DNA of 53,366 nt from Desulfovibrio sp. X2 (GTDB lineage: Bacteria > Desulfobacterota > Desulfovibrionia > Desulfovibrionales > Desulfovibrionaceae): assembly GCF_000422205.1 (NCBI RefSeq), contig NZ_ATHV01000036.1, positions 1 to 53,366 on the forward strand. Direction: 5' to 3'. The first letter of the stretch is position 1, and the number at the start of each line of letters is the position of its first letter. Shown here in pieces: positions 1-7,983 of the stretch. The position numbers were made by a program, and so were the translations under genes. The notes beneath the pieces are model-generated. The model did no database searches. It had not been told where the DNA came from and worked only from the letters and a program-made list of their open reading frames with translations.

Positions 1-187
1 CTGGACCCTCTTCGCAAGCGGCACGGCTGACGCCCAGGCACGGGTCGCCTGGGCGTGTTCGTCCGGAGAACGGAAGTGCCCGAGCTTTTCCCGCGAACCT
101 CGCTGCGCTCGGACCGCGAAAAAATCTCGGGCACGGTTGCCGATGGGGCCCGATTACCGGGACAGTCTCCCCGAACCCTTCCCCCAC
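1..187 (-). repeat. Dispersed intergenic repeat, family A, truncated by contig start
   Basis: This stretch matches, in reverse orientation, the segments near 18355-18540 and 31145-31350. All share the same blocks: the gacccYcttcgc-like block, the 'gcccaggc...gcctgggcgt' block, and a long imperfect hairpin whose arms end in GTGCCCGAG and CTCGGGCAC (about 87-138). Inside the hairpin loop is a smaller stem around cctcgctgcgctcgg. No coding signal was found. The first base already lies inside the element, so the contig begins within a repeat. Confidence 0.75.
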
Positions 188-341
188 AAGCGGAAATTCC
201 GGCAACGACGCCTTCACCCTCTTCTTTGCCGGGAGGCTTCAAGAGCGCACGTGCGGGTCGCCGCGGGCAGAGGAGATGCGTGCAGGCCGGACCGATCGTT
301 TTGCGGCGGGGGGTGAAGCGAATCCGAAGGCGTCCCGCATG

Positions 342-460
342 GTCGCTCAAAAAGTGCTGGATGCAAGGAGCAAGAAGAATGCAAGCCCGATGCGTATGCT
401 CCAATACGCGAGGGTTTGCATTCTTCGCAGCGACGCCGCAGACGGTGCTTTTTCAGCGAC
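342..460. repeat. Long hairpin repeat, family B, copy 1
   Basis: A unit of about 119 bases that starts gtcgctcaaaaa and ends tttttcagcgac, so its ends are inverted repeats. It also carries inner inverted arms (GAATGCAAGCCC... against ...GGGTTTGCATTC). It is closely similar to 575-695 and to part of 30823-30890 in reverse. Hairpin elements of this general design, with ends near CAAAAAG/CTTTTT, are common in deltaproteobacterial intergenic DNA. No reading frame in it looks real. Confidence 0.8.
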
Positions 461-479
461 CAGGGGGGAGGGATGGGGT

Positions 480-535
480 GTGGGGAAGGGAGGGAAGGAC
501 CCCTTTTTAAAGGGGTCCTTCCCTCCCTTCCCCAC
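480..535. repeat. Perfect 27-bp inverted repeat with 2-nt centre
   Basis: Bases 480-506 and 509-535 are exact reverse complements separated only by tt. The arms are polypurine/polypyrimidine (ggggaagggagggaagg). It could fold into a very stable hairpin and lies between the two family B copies, downstream of the minus-strand TPR gene. A shortened version with 10-bp arms occurs at 30891-30922. It may act as a terminator or be the core of a mobile hairpin element; which of these is inference. Confidence 0.85.
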
Positions 536-574
536 GATAAATCGACAGCAGACGCAACGCCCCACCGCACAGCA

Positions 575-695
575 GGCCGCTCAAAAGGCGTCGGATGCAA
601 GGAGCAAGAAAAAATCGCGCCCGACGCGTATTGCGACATACGCGAGGGCGCGATTTTTTCGCGGCGACGCGGCAGACGGCGCCTTTTCAGCGGCC
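575..695. repeat. Long hairpin repeat, family B, copy 2
   Basis: Second full copy of the unit at 342-460: ends ggccgctcaaaagg and ccttttcagcggcc are inverted, and the inner arms carry AAAAAATCGCGCCC and GGGCGCGATTTTTT. The end of the unit overlaps the stop codon of the TPR gene (687-689), so the element abuts or slightly invades the coding end. It probably also serves as that gene's 3' hairpin. Confidence 0.8.
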
Positions 696-1319
696 TGCCT
701 CGAGGGCCTCGATGTCGGAGATGAGCTTCGCGGGGACTTCGGAGCCGCACTCGTGGGCCTTGGCCACGTTCAGGCGGGCGGTCTTTGCGTCGCCGCGCTC
801 GAGGGCGACGAGGGCGAGGTTCTGGTAGGCCGGGCCGAACTTGGGCTCCACGGCCAGGGCCTTGTGGCACCAGTTCTCGGCCGCGTCGAGCATGCCCTTC
901 ATGAAGTAGATGCCGCCCAGGTTGGCCATGGCCTGCACGAACTTGGGGTCCTGGGCCACGGCCTTCTTGAAGGCCGCGATGGCCTGGTCCGCCTCGCCGC
1001 GCTGCATGTGCACGAAGCCGATGTTGGCGTGGGACACGGCGAAGAAGGGGCGCTCGCGCGCGGCCATCTGGTTGTAGCGCAGGCAGGTCTCGAGGTCGCC
1101 GCGCTGCATGGCGATGCCGCCGAGCTGCACGTAGGCCTCCACCAGCTTGGGCGAGCAGTCCAGGGCCTTGATGAAGGACTCCTCGGCCTCGCGGAACATG
1201 CGCTTGGTCAGGTAGCCCATGCCCAGGTTGTAGTGGGTGTTGGCGCACTCCGGATTCTTGACCAGGGCGGCCTGCTGCTCCGCGATGTATTGGTCGACGT
1301 TCTGGGCGTTGGTCGGCAT
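687..1319 (-). CDS. Tetratricopeptide repeat protein
   Basis: 210 residues. Several TPR units are visible from about residue 25 onward, for example NTHYNLGMGYLTKRMFREAE, KLVEAYVQLGGIAMQRGDLE and KFVQAMANLGGIYFMKGMLD, with the usual small/aromatic pattern. No signal peptide or membrane segment was seen, so it is probably a cytoplasmic protein-protein scaffold. The start was chosen at MPTNAQ because a gaggaa ribosome site precedes it; a longer in-frame start would run into the upstream gene. It sits 4 bases after the 118-residue gene and is last in an operon behind a YkgJ-type protein. The partner is unknown. Confidence 0.85.
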   Translation of the reverse strand: MPTNAQNVDQYIAEQQAALVKNPECANTHYNLGMGYLTKRMFREAEESFIKALDCSPKLVEAYVQLGGIAMQRGDLETCLRYNQMAARERPFFAVSHANIGFVHMQRGEADQAIAAFKKAVAQDPKFVQAMANLGGIYFMKGMLDAAENWCHKALAVEPKFGPAYQNLALVALERGDAKTARLNVAKAHECGSEVPAKLISDIEALEAGR

Positions 1320-1323
1320 GGCT

Positions 1324-1680
1324 CTATTCCTCGTTTTGGTTCTGGCCTTCCATGTTCGTGACGTACCAGCGGGCGAAGTCGAACATGCCGAGGACACGCT
1401 CGTCCTCGTTGATCATGCCCAGGCACGCCTCGAAGGCGCCGCGCGCGTAAGTGTCGTTGTAGCGCTCGCGCGGCACGGTGTAGAGAAAGGCCCGGATGAG
1501 CTGCTGGGTGGTCATCCGGTTCTTGTCCTTGCGGATGTCGATGGGGTCCTTGGGCTCCTCGAAGGGATCCCACTTCTCGTAGCCGATGCGGTCGATGTAC
1601 TTGCGCCGCCTCGGCGAAAGCTTCTCGTAGATGGCGCGCTTCAGCTCCTCGCGCTCCTCGGGCGAGACGTTGGCGGTCAT
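1324..1680 (-). CDS. Conserved small protein, function unknown
   Basis: 118 residues, not recognised as a named family. It is highly charged at the N terminus (SPEEREELKRAIYEKLSPRR), contains WDPFEEPKDPID, and ends with an aromatic helix-like stretch (VLGMFDFARWYVTNMEG). No signal peptide, membrane segment or metal motif was seen. Its ATG overlaps the stop of the upstream YkgJ-type gene by ATGA (1677-1680), so translation is probably coupled. The TPR gene follows 4 bases later. The tight packing implies one transcript and a shared process, but the sequence does not say which. Confidence 0.8.
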   Translation of the reverse strand: MTANVSPEEREELKRAIYEKLSPRRRKYIDRIGYEKWDPFEEPKDPIDIRKDKNRMTTQQLIRAFLYTVPRERYNDTYARGAFEACLGMINEDERVLGMFDFARWYVTNMEGQNQNEE

Positions 1681-2576
1681 GACTTGCCGCCTTCGCCCGG
1701 GCCCTTGACCTCGAGGACGTAGGGCTTGCCCTTGCAGCCGCCGGAGGCGGCCTGGGCGCAGCCGGAGCAGTCGCTCTCGCCGCACTCCCCGCACTCCTCG
1801 GTGGGGAAGTCGATGCGCTTGCCGGGCACGTAGGTCGCGGCGTCGGCGGGCCCGGTGGGCTTGTCGGCGGGCGCGGCGCCGGGCAGCTCGTCGGGCGCGA
1901 GCCCCGCGATCTCCTCGCCCTCGCCGTCCTTCTTGAGGCCCAGGTATTCCTCGTCGTACGTGTTCATGAGGGCCACGGACACGGGCACGAAGAGCGTGGC
2001 CAGGCCGGAGAACGAGCTGCCGAGGTCCTCGGCCACGCGCTGCGAGAGCTCCACCAGGCGGTCCTGGATCTTCTCGAGCTGCACGGTGGGATAGGGCTTG
2101 CCCGCCTCGAAGCCGGACAGGCCGCAGGTGCGGGTCTGCCCCTCGAAGGCCGTGGGGATGCCGTACAGGCGGCAGGTGATGGGCCGGTAGTCGTACCCGG
2201 CGCAGGCGCTCTCCTCGGTCAGCAGGGGGCAGCGCACGCGCTCGGCCGCGAGCTGGCGCAGGACCACCATGGTGTCCTCGCCGCTCTCCTTGGCCCGGAA
2301 GGCCTGGCGCACGATCTTGTGCTGCAGCCGCTCGGCCGCGTCGGCGCGCATGAGCACGGCGTCGCGCTCGCGGCCGGAGAAGGCCTTGTTGAAGCGGTCG
2401 TTGAGATAGGCGCCCTCGATGAGCGAGAGGTCGAAAAGGGCGTGGCAGCAGTCGTCGCAGCCCTGCTTGCAGGTCACGAGGTCGCCGCACTGCCCGCGCA
2501 CGGTGGCGAAGAGCTTGTCCACCTCGGCCACGAGGGCTTCGTACTCGGCGAAATACGGGGAAAGGTCGATACCCAT
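1677..2576 (-). CDS. YkgJ-family cysteine cluster protein with extra Cys-rich tail
   Basis: 299 residues. It has the YkgJ (zinc/iron-chelating, CxxCxxCC-type) pattern: CKQGCDDCCHALF near residue 37, then CPLLTEESACAGYDYRP and TCRLYGIP. These fit a metal or Fe-S site seen in the family; its biochemical role is not established. Beyond the usual domain there is a Pro/Ala-rich linker and a second cluster near residues 265-285 (EECGECGESDCSGCAQ). The start at MGIDLSPY has a ggagg site five bases upstream. It is first gene of the three-gene unit with the 118-residue protein and the TPR protein. A second YkgJ protein lies at 28389-28982. Confidence 0.82.
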   Translation of the reverse strand: MGIDLSPYFAEYEALVAEVDKLFATVRGQCGDLVTCKQGCDDCCHALFDLSLIEGAYLNDRFNKAFSGRERDAVLMRADAAERLQHKIVRQAFRAKESGEDTMVVLRQLAAERVRCPLLTEESACAGYDYRPITCRLYGIPTAFEGQTRTCGLSGFEAGKPYPTVQLEKIQDRLVELSQRVAEDLGSSFSGLATLFVPVSVALMNTYDEEYLGLKKDGEGEEIAGLAPDELPGAAPADKPTGPADAATYVPGKRIDFPTEECGECGESDCSGCAQAASGGCKGKPYVLEVKGPGEGGKS

Positions 2577-2685
2577 GCTGGCCTCCATGAACCGGCCGCA
2601 CGGCGGATGCGTCACGCTGGACGGAGAGCGGAACCGGGGGCGCATGACCGGCGTTGTGCGCCCTGCCGCCGGTGCGACGTACGGT

Positions 2686-2715
2686 AAAAAAAGGGAGCGG
2701 CTTGCGGCCGCTCCC
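2686..2715 (-). terminator. Rho-independent terminator after ferredoxin
   Basis: On the minus strand a stem GGGAGCGGC/GCCGCTCCC (2693-2701 with 2707-2715, 5-nt loop) is followed by seven T's. It lies 30 bases past the ferredoxin stop, so it should end ferredoxin transcription and separate it from the YkgJ unit. Confidence 0.85.
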
Positions 2716-2744
2716 GTGATCCCGGATGCTCCGGGAAGAGCGCT

Positions 2745-2933
2745 TTACTCTTCTTCGACCGTGATGGCGTCCTGCTCGCAGACTTCGACGCAGGACTCGC
2801 AGCCAAGGCACTCTTCCTCGTTCACGGCCACGGCCTTGCCGTCCTGCATTTCGTAGACTTCGACGGGGCAGACGTCCACGCACTCGCCGTCGCCGATGCA
2901 TTTCTCAACGTCGATGGTGATCTTGTAGCCCAT
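2745..2933 (-). CDS. Ferredoxin with two cluster motifs, one with Asp ligand
   Basis: 62 residues, a small dicluster-type electron carrier of the cytoplasm. The first motif reads CIGDGECVDVCP, so the second of the four usual cysteines is Asp. The second motif CLGCESCVEVC is complete but is followed by Glu rather than Pro. The same Asp replacement is known in Desulfovibrio africanus ferredoxin III, where that site converts between [3Fe-4S] and [4Fe-4S] and can take other metals. It is strongly acidic at the C terminus (ITVEEE). A ggagg site precedes the ATG; a good promoter and a terminator bracket it as a single-gene unit. Confidence 0.93.
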   Translation of the reverse strand: MGYKITIDVEKCIGDGECVDVCPVEVYEMQDGKAVAVNEEECLGCESCVEVCEQDAITVEEE

Positions 2934-3063
2934 GAGATTCCTCCAAAAAAAGATTTAATTCGGGTCTGTCTCCCCGTATGCGGAACCAGGATGGAACCGC
3001 CCCTGGAGCATTGCCTGCCGTCCGTTACGCCTCGCCAGACGAGGGGTGCGAACGAGTCGTTCT

Positions 3064-3092
3064 GCAATATCTTCCGAGTCCTGGCCTGTCAA
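3064..3092 (-). promoter_or_regulatory. Sigma-70-type promoter candidate for ferredoxin
   Basis: Reading the minus strand, TTGACA (3087-3092) is followed after 17 bases by TATTGC (3064-3069). The -35 is perfect and the spacing ideal, while the -10 matches only in part. It would give a leader of roughly 120 bases before the ferredoxin ATG at 2933. The rest of the 320-base gap 2934-3255 shows nothing else convincing. Confidence 0.5.
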
Positions 3093-3255
3093 GCGCGTGA
3101 CCGGCCTCGAACCACCTTTTTTCACAGCCCCCGGGATGGCTTGCGAAGCCTTGTGGAACGGGCCTTTCAGGACCTCGAAGCACCGTCCGGATCGGTCGGA
3201 CTTGACCGGATACGGAGCGCATGCGGCCGACGTGCCGGAGAGGGGGGCGGACCGC

Positions 3256-4728
3256 TCAGTCTTCGGCCTGGGTGGGGAGGTAGAAGAAGAAGACGTTGCC
3301 GCCGTCGTCGCGCTCGTAGCCCACGGCACCGCGGTGCAGCCGCACGACCTCCTTGATGAAGGACAGGCCGTGGCCCGTGCCGTATTCCGAGCTCGCGTTC
3401 CGGCTGCGGAAGCCCTCGCTGTAGAGCTTGGGCACGTCATCCTCCGGGATGGGCGCTCCGCTGGTGAGGACCGTGACGAGCACCGCCTCCTCCTGGTGGC
3501 CGTCGAAGCTCGGCACCACGCGCCAGTCGTAGACCAGCCTTGGGCCCTGGCCGTCCTCGTCGCGCGCGTACTTCACGGCGTTGGAGAAGAGGTTCGCCAC
3601 CACCTGGCTTATGAGCCCCACGTCGGCCAGGACCTGCGGGTCCGGGACCTCCCGAGTGCCCGGCCCGGCCTCTATGCGCACCCCGCGCTCCTCGAGCCTC
3701 GCGCGGTAGCGCTCGAGCTGCGGCTCCACGATCTGCACGCGCAGGTTGCAGGGTCGCGGCTCGATCACGTAGCGCCCCTGCTCGAAGTGGCTGCGCCGAA
3801 GCAGCGTCTCCAGGAACATGGAGGTCTGCTCGTAGTGGCGGTAGATCTCACGGTACTGGCTCATCAGCGAGTCGAAGGCCGAGTCGATGTCGCGCTGGAT
3901 GCGGCGGCACTCGTTCTCCTTCTCCGGGTCCTCCAGCGAGCAGTCGCTCGTGAACTCCGTGAACTTCGCCGTGATGTCGCGAAGGCGCATGATCCTGCTC
4001 TCCAGACGGCGGTAGAAGAGCTTGAAGTACATGTTCGGCACGATGACGTTGTGGCCGATGTCCTGCACCAGGTTGCGGATGAACTCCAGGTGCTCCTGGT
4101 TCTTTCCGGCGATGAGGCGGTTGTGGATGCGGTAGCCGATGCGGTTGGCGTACTTCTCGAAGAACAGCCGCTCGTGGTCGCCGAAATCGCCTGCCGGAAA
4201 GACCTCGAGCAGCCCGATGAGGTCCTTGTCCGGCTCGAAGGGGAGCTGCGAGAGCAACTCGTGGTTGCCCTTGATGGGGATGAAGTAGCGGCCGTCGGTG
4301 AGCGTCGGCACCTCCACGAGCACCGGCTCGGGCACGTCCGCGGGGGACTTGGGCGCGCAGCCGCCCTCGGAGCAGCAGCGCCACTCCAGGCGCTTGTGCG
4401 CGTTCAGCAGATACAGGCGGGCGCTCTTGCCGAAGATCACCTTGGGGATGAGCACGGTCAGGGTCCACAGGTCCTGCTTGTCCGTGAACTCCTGGGCCAG
4501 GTCGAAGAAGACGTTCAGGGCGCGGCTCTCGCGCTTGGTGAACTGGTAGTGCTGGTAGGCACTGAGCTTTTCGGCGATGCGGCGCGAGAGATGTTCCACG
4601 CGCCCGGCCTCCTGGTCGGGCGCCACGTCTTTCGTGCCGGCCAGATCGGGAAAGAGGATGTCCACGCCTACCGTGTTGCCTTCGTCCATATCGTCCTTCG
4701 CGTCCTGTCCGTTGCTTCTCCTGACCAT
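3256..4728 (-). CDS. Atypical cytoplasmic sensor histidine kinase
   Basis: 490 residues. The C-terminal third is a GHKL ATPase: N box VVANLFSNAVKYA near residue 380 and G box GTGHGLSFIKEVV near residue 450. The probable phospho-acceptor is His226 in QDIGHNVIVPN, which replaces the usual HELRNPL-type box. Residues about 75-205 look like a GAF-type sensory domain and contain cysteines (WRCCSEGGC). No membrane segment was seen, so the signal should be intracellular. No response regulator lies nearby. It is divergent from the cyclic-nucleotide-binding gene with 148 bases between the starts, suggesting a shared control region. A start 13 codons later (MDEGNT) is possible. Confidence 0.82.
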   Translation of the reverse strand: MVRRSNGQDAKDDMDEGNTVGVDILFPDLAGTKDVAPDQEAGRVEHLSRRIAEKLSAYQHYQFTKRESRALNVFFDLAQEFTDKQDLWTLTVLIPKVIFGKSARLYLLNAHKRLEWRCCSEGGCAPKSPADVPEPVLVEVPTLTDGRYFIPIKGNHELLSQLPFEPDKDLIGLLEVFPAGDFGDHERLFFEKYANRIGYRIHNRLIAGKNQEHLEFIRNLVQDIGHNVIVPNMYFKLFYRRLESRIMRLRDITAKFTEFTSDCSLEDPEKENECRRIQRDIDSAFDSLMSQYREIYRHYEQTSMFLETLLRRSHFEQGRYVIEPRPCNLRVQIVEPQLERYRARLEERGVRIEAGPGTREVPDPQVLADVGLISQVVANLFSNAVKYARDEDGQGPRLVYDWRVVPSFDGHQEEAVLVTVLTSGAPIPEDDVPKLYSEGFRSRNASSEYGTGHGLSFIKEVVRLHRGAVGYERDDGGNVFFFYLPTQAED

Positions 4729-4876
4729 TCTCTAAATGTCTTCGCCACTGCTTTGCAAGCCCCGCGCGAAACCTTCGGCAGCGCCCGGAGGCTTCATGCG
4801 CCGTTTGGCGGCGTTGCCAAAGGCGCCCCGCCTCGTGTACATGGTCGAGCACATTCCGGGGGGGATTGGGAGTCTT

Positions 4877-5371
4877 ATGAAAGAAACGGCGTACCTGCTC
4901 AGCCGCGACGAACTTGTCGGCAAGTTCAGGAAGCTGCCCGTCCTGAACAACTTCGAGAACAAGTACCTCAGGCAGATCCTCTCGCTCAGCAAGCTGCGCA
5001 TGTACGAGCCGGGCGAGCAGATCATCGAGGAGGGTCAGAACGACCGCTGGCTCTACATCGTCATCTCCGGCGAGGTGCGCGTGCACAAGGGCGGCGAGGA
5101 GCTCACCCGGCTCTCCCACGTGGGAGACATCTTCGGGGAGATGAACGTCATCGACGGCCAGCCCCGCTCGGCCTCCATCCACGCCGTCACCAACACCACC
5201 TGCCTGGCCATAGACGCCTCCTTCCTCGACAAGCTCGACGAGCAGGACAAGCACCCCTTCAACGCCGTGCTCTACCGCCTCTTCTCCGAGATCCTGGCCG
5301 AACGCCTGCGCGAGACCGACGCCGAACTCGCCCGCTGCCGCAAGGACCTCGAAAAGTACCGCAAGGCCTAG
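4877..5371 (+). CDS. Cyclic nucleotide-binding domain protein (no DNA-binding domain)
   Basis: 164 residues. Residues about 20-125 form a CRP-like cNMP-binding barrel with the phosphate-binding cassette FGEMNVIDGQPRSAS, which keeps the Glu and the Arg-Ser used by cAMP binders. After it comes only a charged helix (RLRETDAELARCRKDLEKYR); there is no helix-turn-helix, so it is not a transcription factor of the CRP type. The start at MKETAYLL has a gggag site upstream and leaves out a long, unlikely N-terminal extension. It is divergent from the atypical histidine kinase, which may be a partner (inference). Ligand could be cAMP or another nucleotide. Confidence 0.85.
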   Translation: MKETAYLLSRDELVGKFRKLPVLNNFENKYLRQILSLSKLRMYEPGEQIIEEGQNDRWLYIVISGEVRVHKGGEELTRLSHVGDIFGEMNVIDGQPRSASIHAVTNTTCLAIDASFLDKLDEQDKHPFNAVLYRLFSEILAERLRETDAELARCRKDLEKYRKA

Positions 5372-6006
5372 GCCGACAGCCCTCTTCCTGCACGGAGCCC
5401 TGCCGCACGCGCGCTTCCCGAGAGCGTGCGCCCCGGTACCGCTCGCCCAGGCAGACGTCGGGCGGGCGCAGCCGGTTGCCCTTCATGTCTGCGCGGGGTT
5501 TCGCGCATGGCGGACCGCTGGAATTGGATGATTTATCATCCAGCCGCTTTTATTTTCAGACCTTTTCCTTGTCGAGCAAAGAAAGAATGAAGAGCACGTG
5601 TGCATATGTATCCGTTGTGAAACGGATGCTTTTTTCATGCACGACCTGAGCGTAGAGGACAAATATTCACTCTTCCATGAAACAAGCATACTGATGCAGC
5701 TGTTGCTGCAGGCTCATTTTCCATTTTTGCACCGTCCAGATGAATGATCCAACGCAGCTTCTGGATCATGTTCCATGGCGTGTTCTCTTCGTTCTCGAAG
5801 GTCAAGGCCGTCCCGGAAGAGTGCTTGCCGCTCCACAGTTCGCCGAGCCATGCTCCATCCAGCCTGGACAGTGTGACATCGGCTGATTTATACACGGCTG
5901 CCGACCTGATCGATCGCCCATGGAAGCCTCCTGCCGCACGGCAGGGCCATGGTTTTCGGACACCGGCGCCCGCTGACGGCACTATCCTCGGGAGAATTGC
6001 TTAACA
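5372..6006 (+). other. 635-base intergenic region, lower GC
   Basis: No convincing gene. Base composition falls noticeably after 5520. An 18-base perfect palindrome-like repeat (tggatgat-tt-atcatcca, 5525-5542) is a possible operator. A minus-strand frame of about 115 codons (5635-5982) is open but has no ribosome site and no family resemblance; it may be chance or a decayed gene. The region probably carries the promoter for the glycan-modification pair that starts at 6007. Confidence 0.5.
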
Positions 6007-7848
6007 ATGCGCATAAACTGGAAATATTCCTTCCTGGCGGCGATCCTGCTGCTGCCCTTCTTTTACTCCATGTGGTTCACCTTCCCCGCTGGCGACGACT
6101 TCATGTGCGCCAACCTGGCGCGGTATCCCTTCGACCTGTACACGAGCATCCAGCGAATGGGGTGGGAATGGTGGACATGGAGCGGGAGGTACACCTACCA
6201 CTTCCTCTCGATATTCGTGGGAGACGCCGCCACGACGCGCTCCGGCTACGCGCTGGTCTGCACGGGGGTGGCGCTTGTATATTTCACGGCATTGCTGGGC
6301 ATCTTCCGTGAATTGTGCGAGGGGCGCCACGTGGGCAATGCCGTCTTCTTCGCCCTGGTCTGCCTGCTGACCGTCTTCGCCGGCCACCGCACCTTGAGCC
6401 CGACATACTACCTGATCACCGACGCGCTGACCCTTGGACTCGGCAACGGGCTGGTCCTGCTCTTCATCTGGGCCCTATGCCGCGTGTGGTTCGCCGAGAC
6501 CGTCACGCGGGGCGCCACACTCTTCGCCATCGTCAGCGGGGCCGCGGCCATCGGATGCTATGAGCATTCGGCCATCGCGACCCTCCTCGCCGCTGCGACC
6601 GCTGTCCTGCTGGCCCATGTCTACGACCACAGGCACCGCTCCACGTTCCGGCTGATCTTCAAGTTCATCGCCGGGTTCTTCCTTGTCTCCTTTCTGGCTC
6701 GAGGCAACTTCCGGCGCCAGACCAAGCGCAATGTCACCTGGGAGCTGATGCTGGAGCACCTGCTGACCGCAGGCAAGGACTGGTTCGTCTACTCGTTCTG
6801 GGGTTTCACCTCGGTCTTCCCTCTGACCGCGCTGTTCGTCTCCGGCATGATCAGGCCCCGCTGGAAAGTCTCGCTTGCAGCCAGGATCTCCGCACTGCGG
6901 GTTTTCCTCCTGGGGGGCATCCTCTTTTTCATACTTTCGGCCGGAATCGTCCTGGTGCACGCATTGAGCGACGTGACCGTGGGAGATACTCCGAAACTGC
7001 CTGCGAGCATCGGGCTTCTGACGGGCTACATCCTGGGGTTCGTCGCCTTGGCGTGCGGAGATCCCCTGCGCCGCCGGGTCGGGCGTATCCCTGTCTGGCT
7101 CCCGTCCCTGGCCCTGCTGGCCATCCTCGCCGCAACGGATAATGTCCAAAGGGCCGTGACTTCGGTGCTCAGCGGCGAAACGGCTGCCTATGGTGCGACG
7201 CAGGAGCGACGCTTCTCGGTTTTGCGCGAAAGCGCCGGACATTCCGTCGAGGTGGCTCGGCTGGATATCCACCCCTTTCCGGCTTCCACAGGGGAGGCCA
7301 TCCCCGGCAATCCAGAGGCATGGCCTTCGCGCCACATTCGCCGGATGTTCGGCCTGACCGGCGTGCAGTCCACCCCTTTGTCCCCGAGCGTGGCGCTGGA
7401 AGATGCGGAGGCCTCGAAGGCCATCCATCCCACGGGCCTGCAGGTTCCACCCTTTTCCCGGACGGACATCGCCTTCGGGGTACGGGGAGGACCGAACAGG
7501 TCGTATGATTTCGACTGGCTCCTGCTGTCGGGCAAGGACATTGCGCCTGATACTGTCGTGACCGTCCTCGAGATCCCCGAGCCGGGAGGCGAACGCCTCA
7601 TCCCGGTCGCTTTGCAGCGATGGCTCGACGGACGGGTCCTTTCCCAGGAGCAAGTGCGCCTTGGTTGGCTCGAGAGACTCGCCGGCTTTACACGCACGTT
7701 CGAGCTGCACGAGTGGCGCGTGCAGCCGCTACCCTCGGCAGCCACGGAATACGCGCTTCCTGTGCACAATCCGGCTGCGGGCGGTCTTCGCGCCCTTTAC
7801 GTCAGTACGGACGGCACGAGATTCCAGTGTGCCTATCGGCGGGAATAA
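6007..7848 (+). CDS. Polytopic membrane protein, probable glycosyltransferase (GT-C / DUF6056-like)
   Basis: 613 residues. Around ten hydrophobic segments occupy roughly residues 8-400 (first one SFLAAILLLPFFYSMWF), followed by a soluble C-terminal domain of about 200 residues. An acidic motif PAGDDFMC after the first membrane helix is placed like the catalytic acid loop of GT-C enzymes that use polyprenyl-phosphate sugars. The downstream gene is a GtrB-like polyprenyl-phosphate glucosyltransferase, so the pair probably attaches a sugar to a surface glycan from the periplasmic side. Family assignment is from overall form and context, not from close recognition. Its GC content is lower than that of neighbours, as often seen for surface-glycan genes. 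Confidence 0.65.
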   Translation: MRINWKYSFLAAILLLPFFYSMWFTFPAGDDFMCANLARYPFDLYTSIQRMGWEWWTWSGRYTYHFLSIFVGDAATTRSGYALVCTGVALVYFTALLGIFRELCEGRHVGNAVFFALVCLLTVFAGHRTLSPTYYLITDALTLGLGNGLVLLFIWALCRVWFAETVTRGATLFAIVSGAAAIGCYEHSAIATLLAAATAVLLAHVYDHRHRSTFRLIFKFIAGFFLVSFLARGNFRRQTKRNVTWELMLEHLLTAGKDWFVYSFWGFTSVFPLTALFVSGMIRPRWKVSLAARISALRVFLLGGILFFILSAGIVLVHALSDVTVGDTPKLPASIGLLTGYILGFVALACGDPLRRRVGRIPVWLPSLALLAILAATDNVQRAVTSVLSGETAAYGATQERRFSVLRESAGHSVEVARLDIHPFPASTGEAIPGNPEAWPSRHIRRMFGLTGVQSTPLSPSVALEDAEASKAIHPTGLQVPPFSRTDIAFGVRGGPNRSYDFDWLLLSGKDIAPDTVVTVLEIPEPGGERLIPVALQRWLDGRVLSQEQVRLGWLERLAGFTRTFELHEWRVQPLPSAATEYALPVHNPAAGGLRALYVSTDGTRFQCAYRRE

Positions 7849-7983
7849 TCCAGACTGCAGGCATGGCGGAAAAGACGGCGGCCTGCCCTCCGCCACCCGG
7901 CGAACGGGTGCAGGCCGTGCCTTTTCCCAGACGCGAGAATGCCCATTCAGCCAACCTGCCAAACGGCCTCCAAGGAAACCGAC

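Noticed and set aside
342-695. CRISPR-like array from the repeated 120-base units
   Set aside because: There are only two units, they are long hairpins, and there are no short regular spacers or cas genes.
55-1361. Several open frames through 1-690 on both strands
   Set aside because: They run through repeats and palindromes and do not keep any protein pattern.
3046-5649. An 867-codon plus-strand frame across the kinase and cNMP genes
   Set aside because: It lies antisense to the kinase and out of frame with the cNMP gene, has no ribosome site, and is explained by high GC.
5635-5982. A 115-codon minus-strand frame in the low-GC gap
   Set aside because: No ribosome site, no recognised family, and odd composition. 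It could be a decayed gene but cannot be supported.
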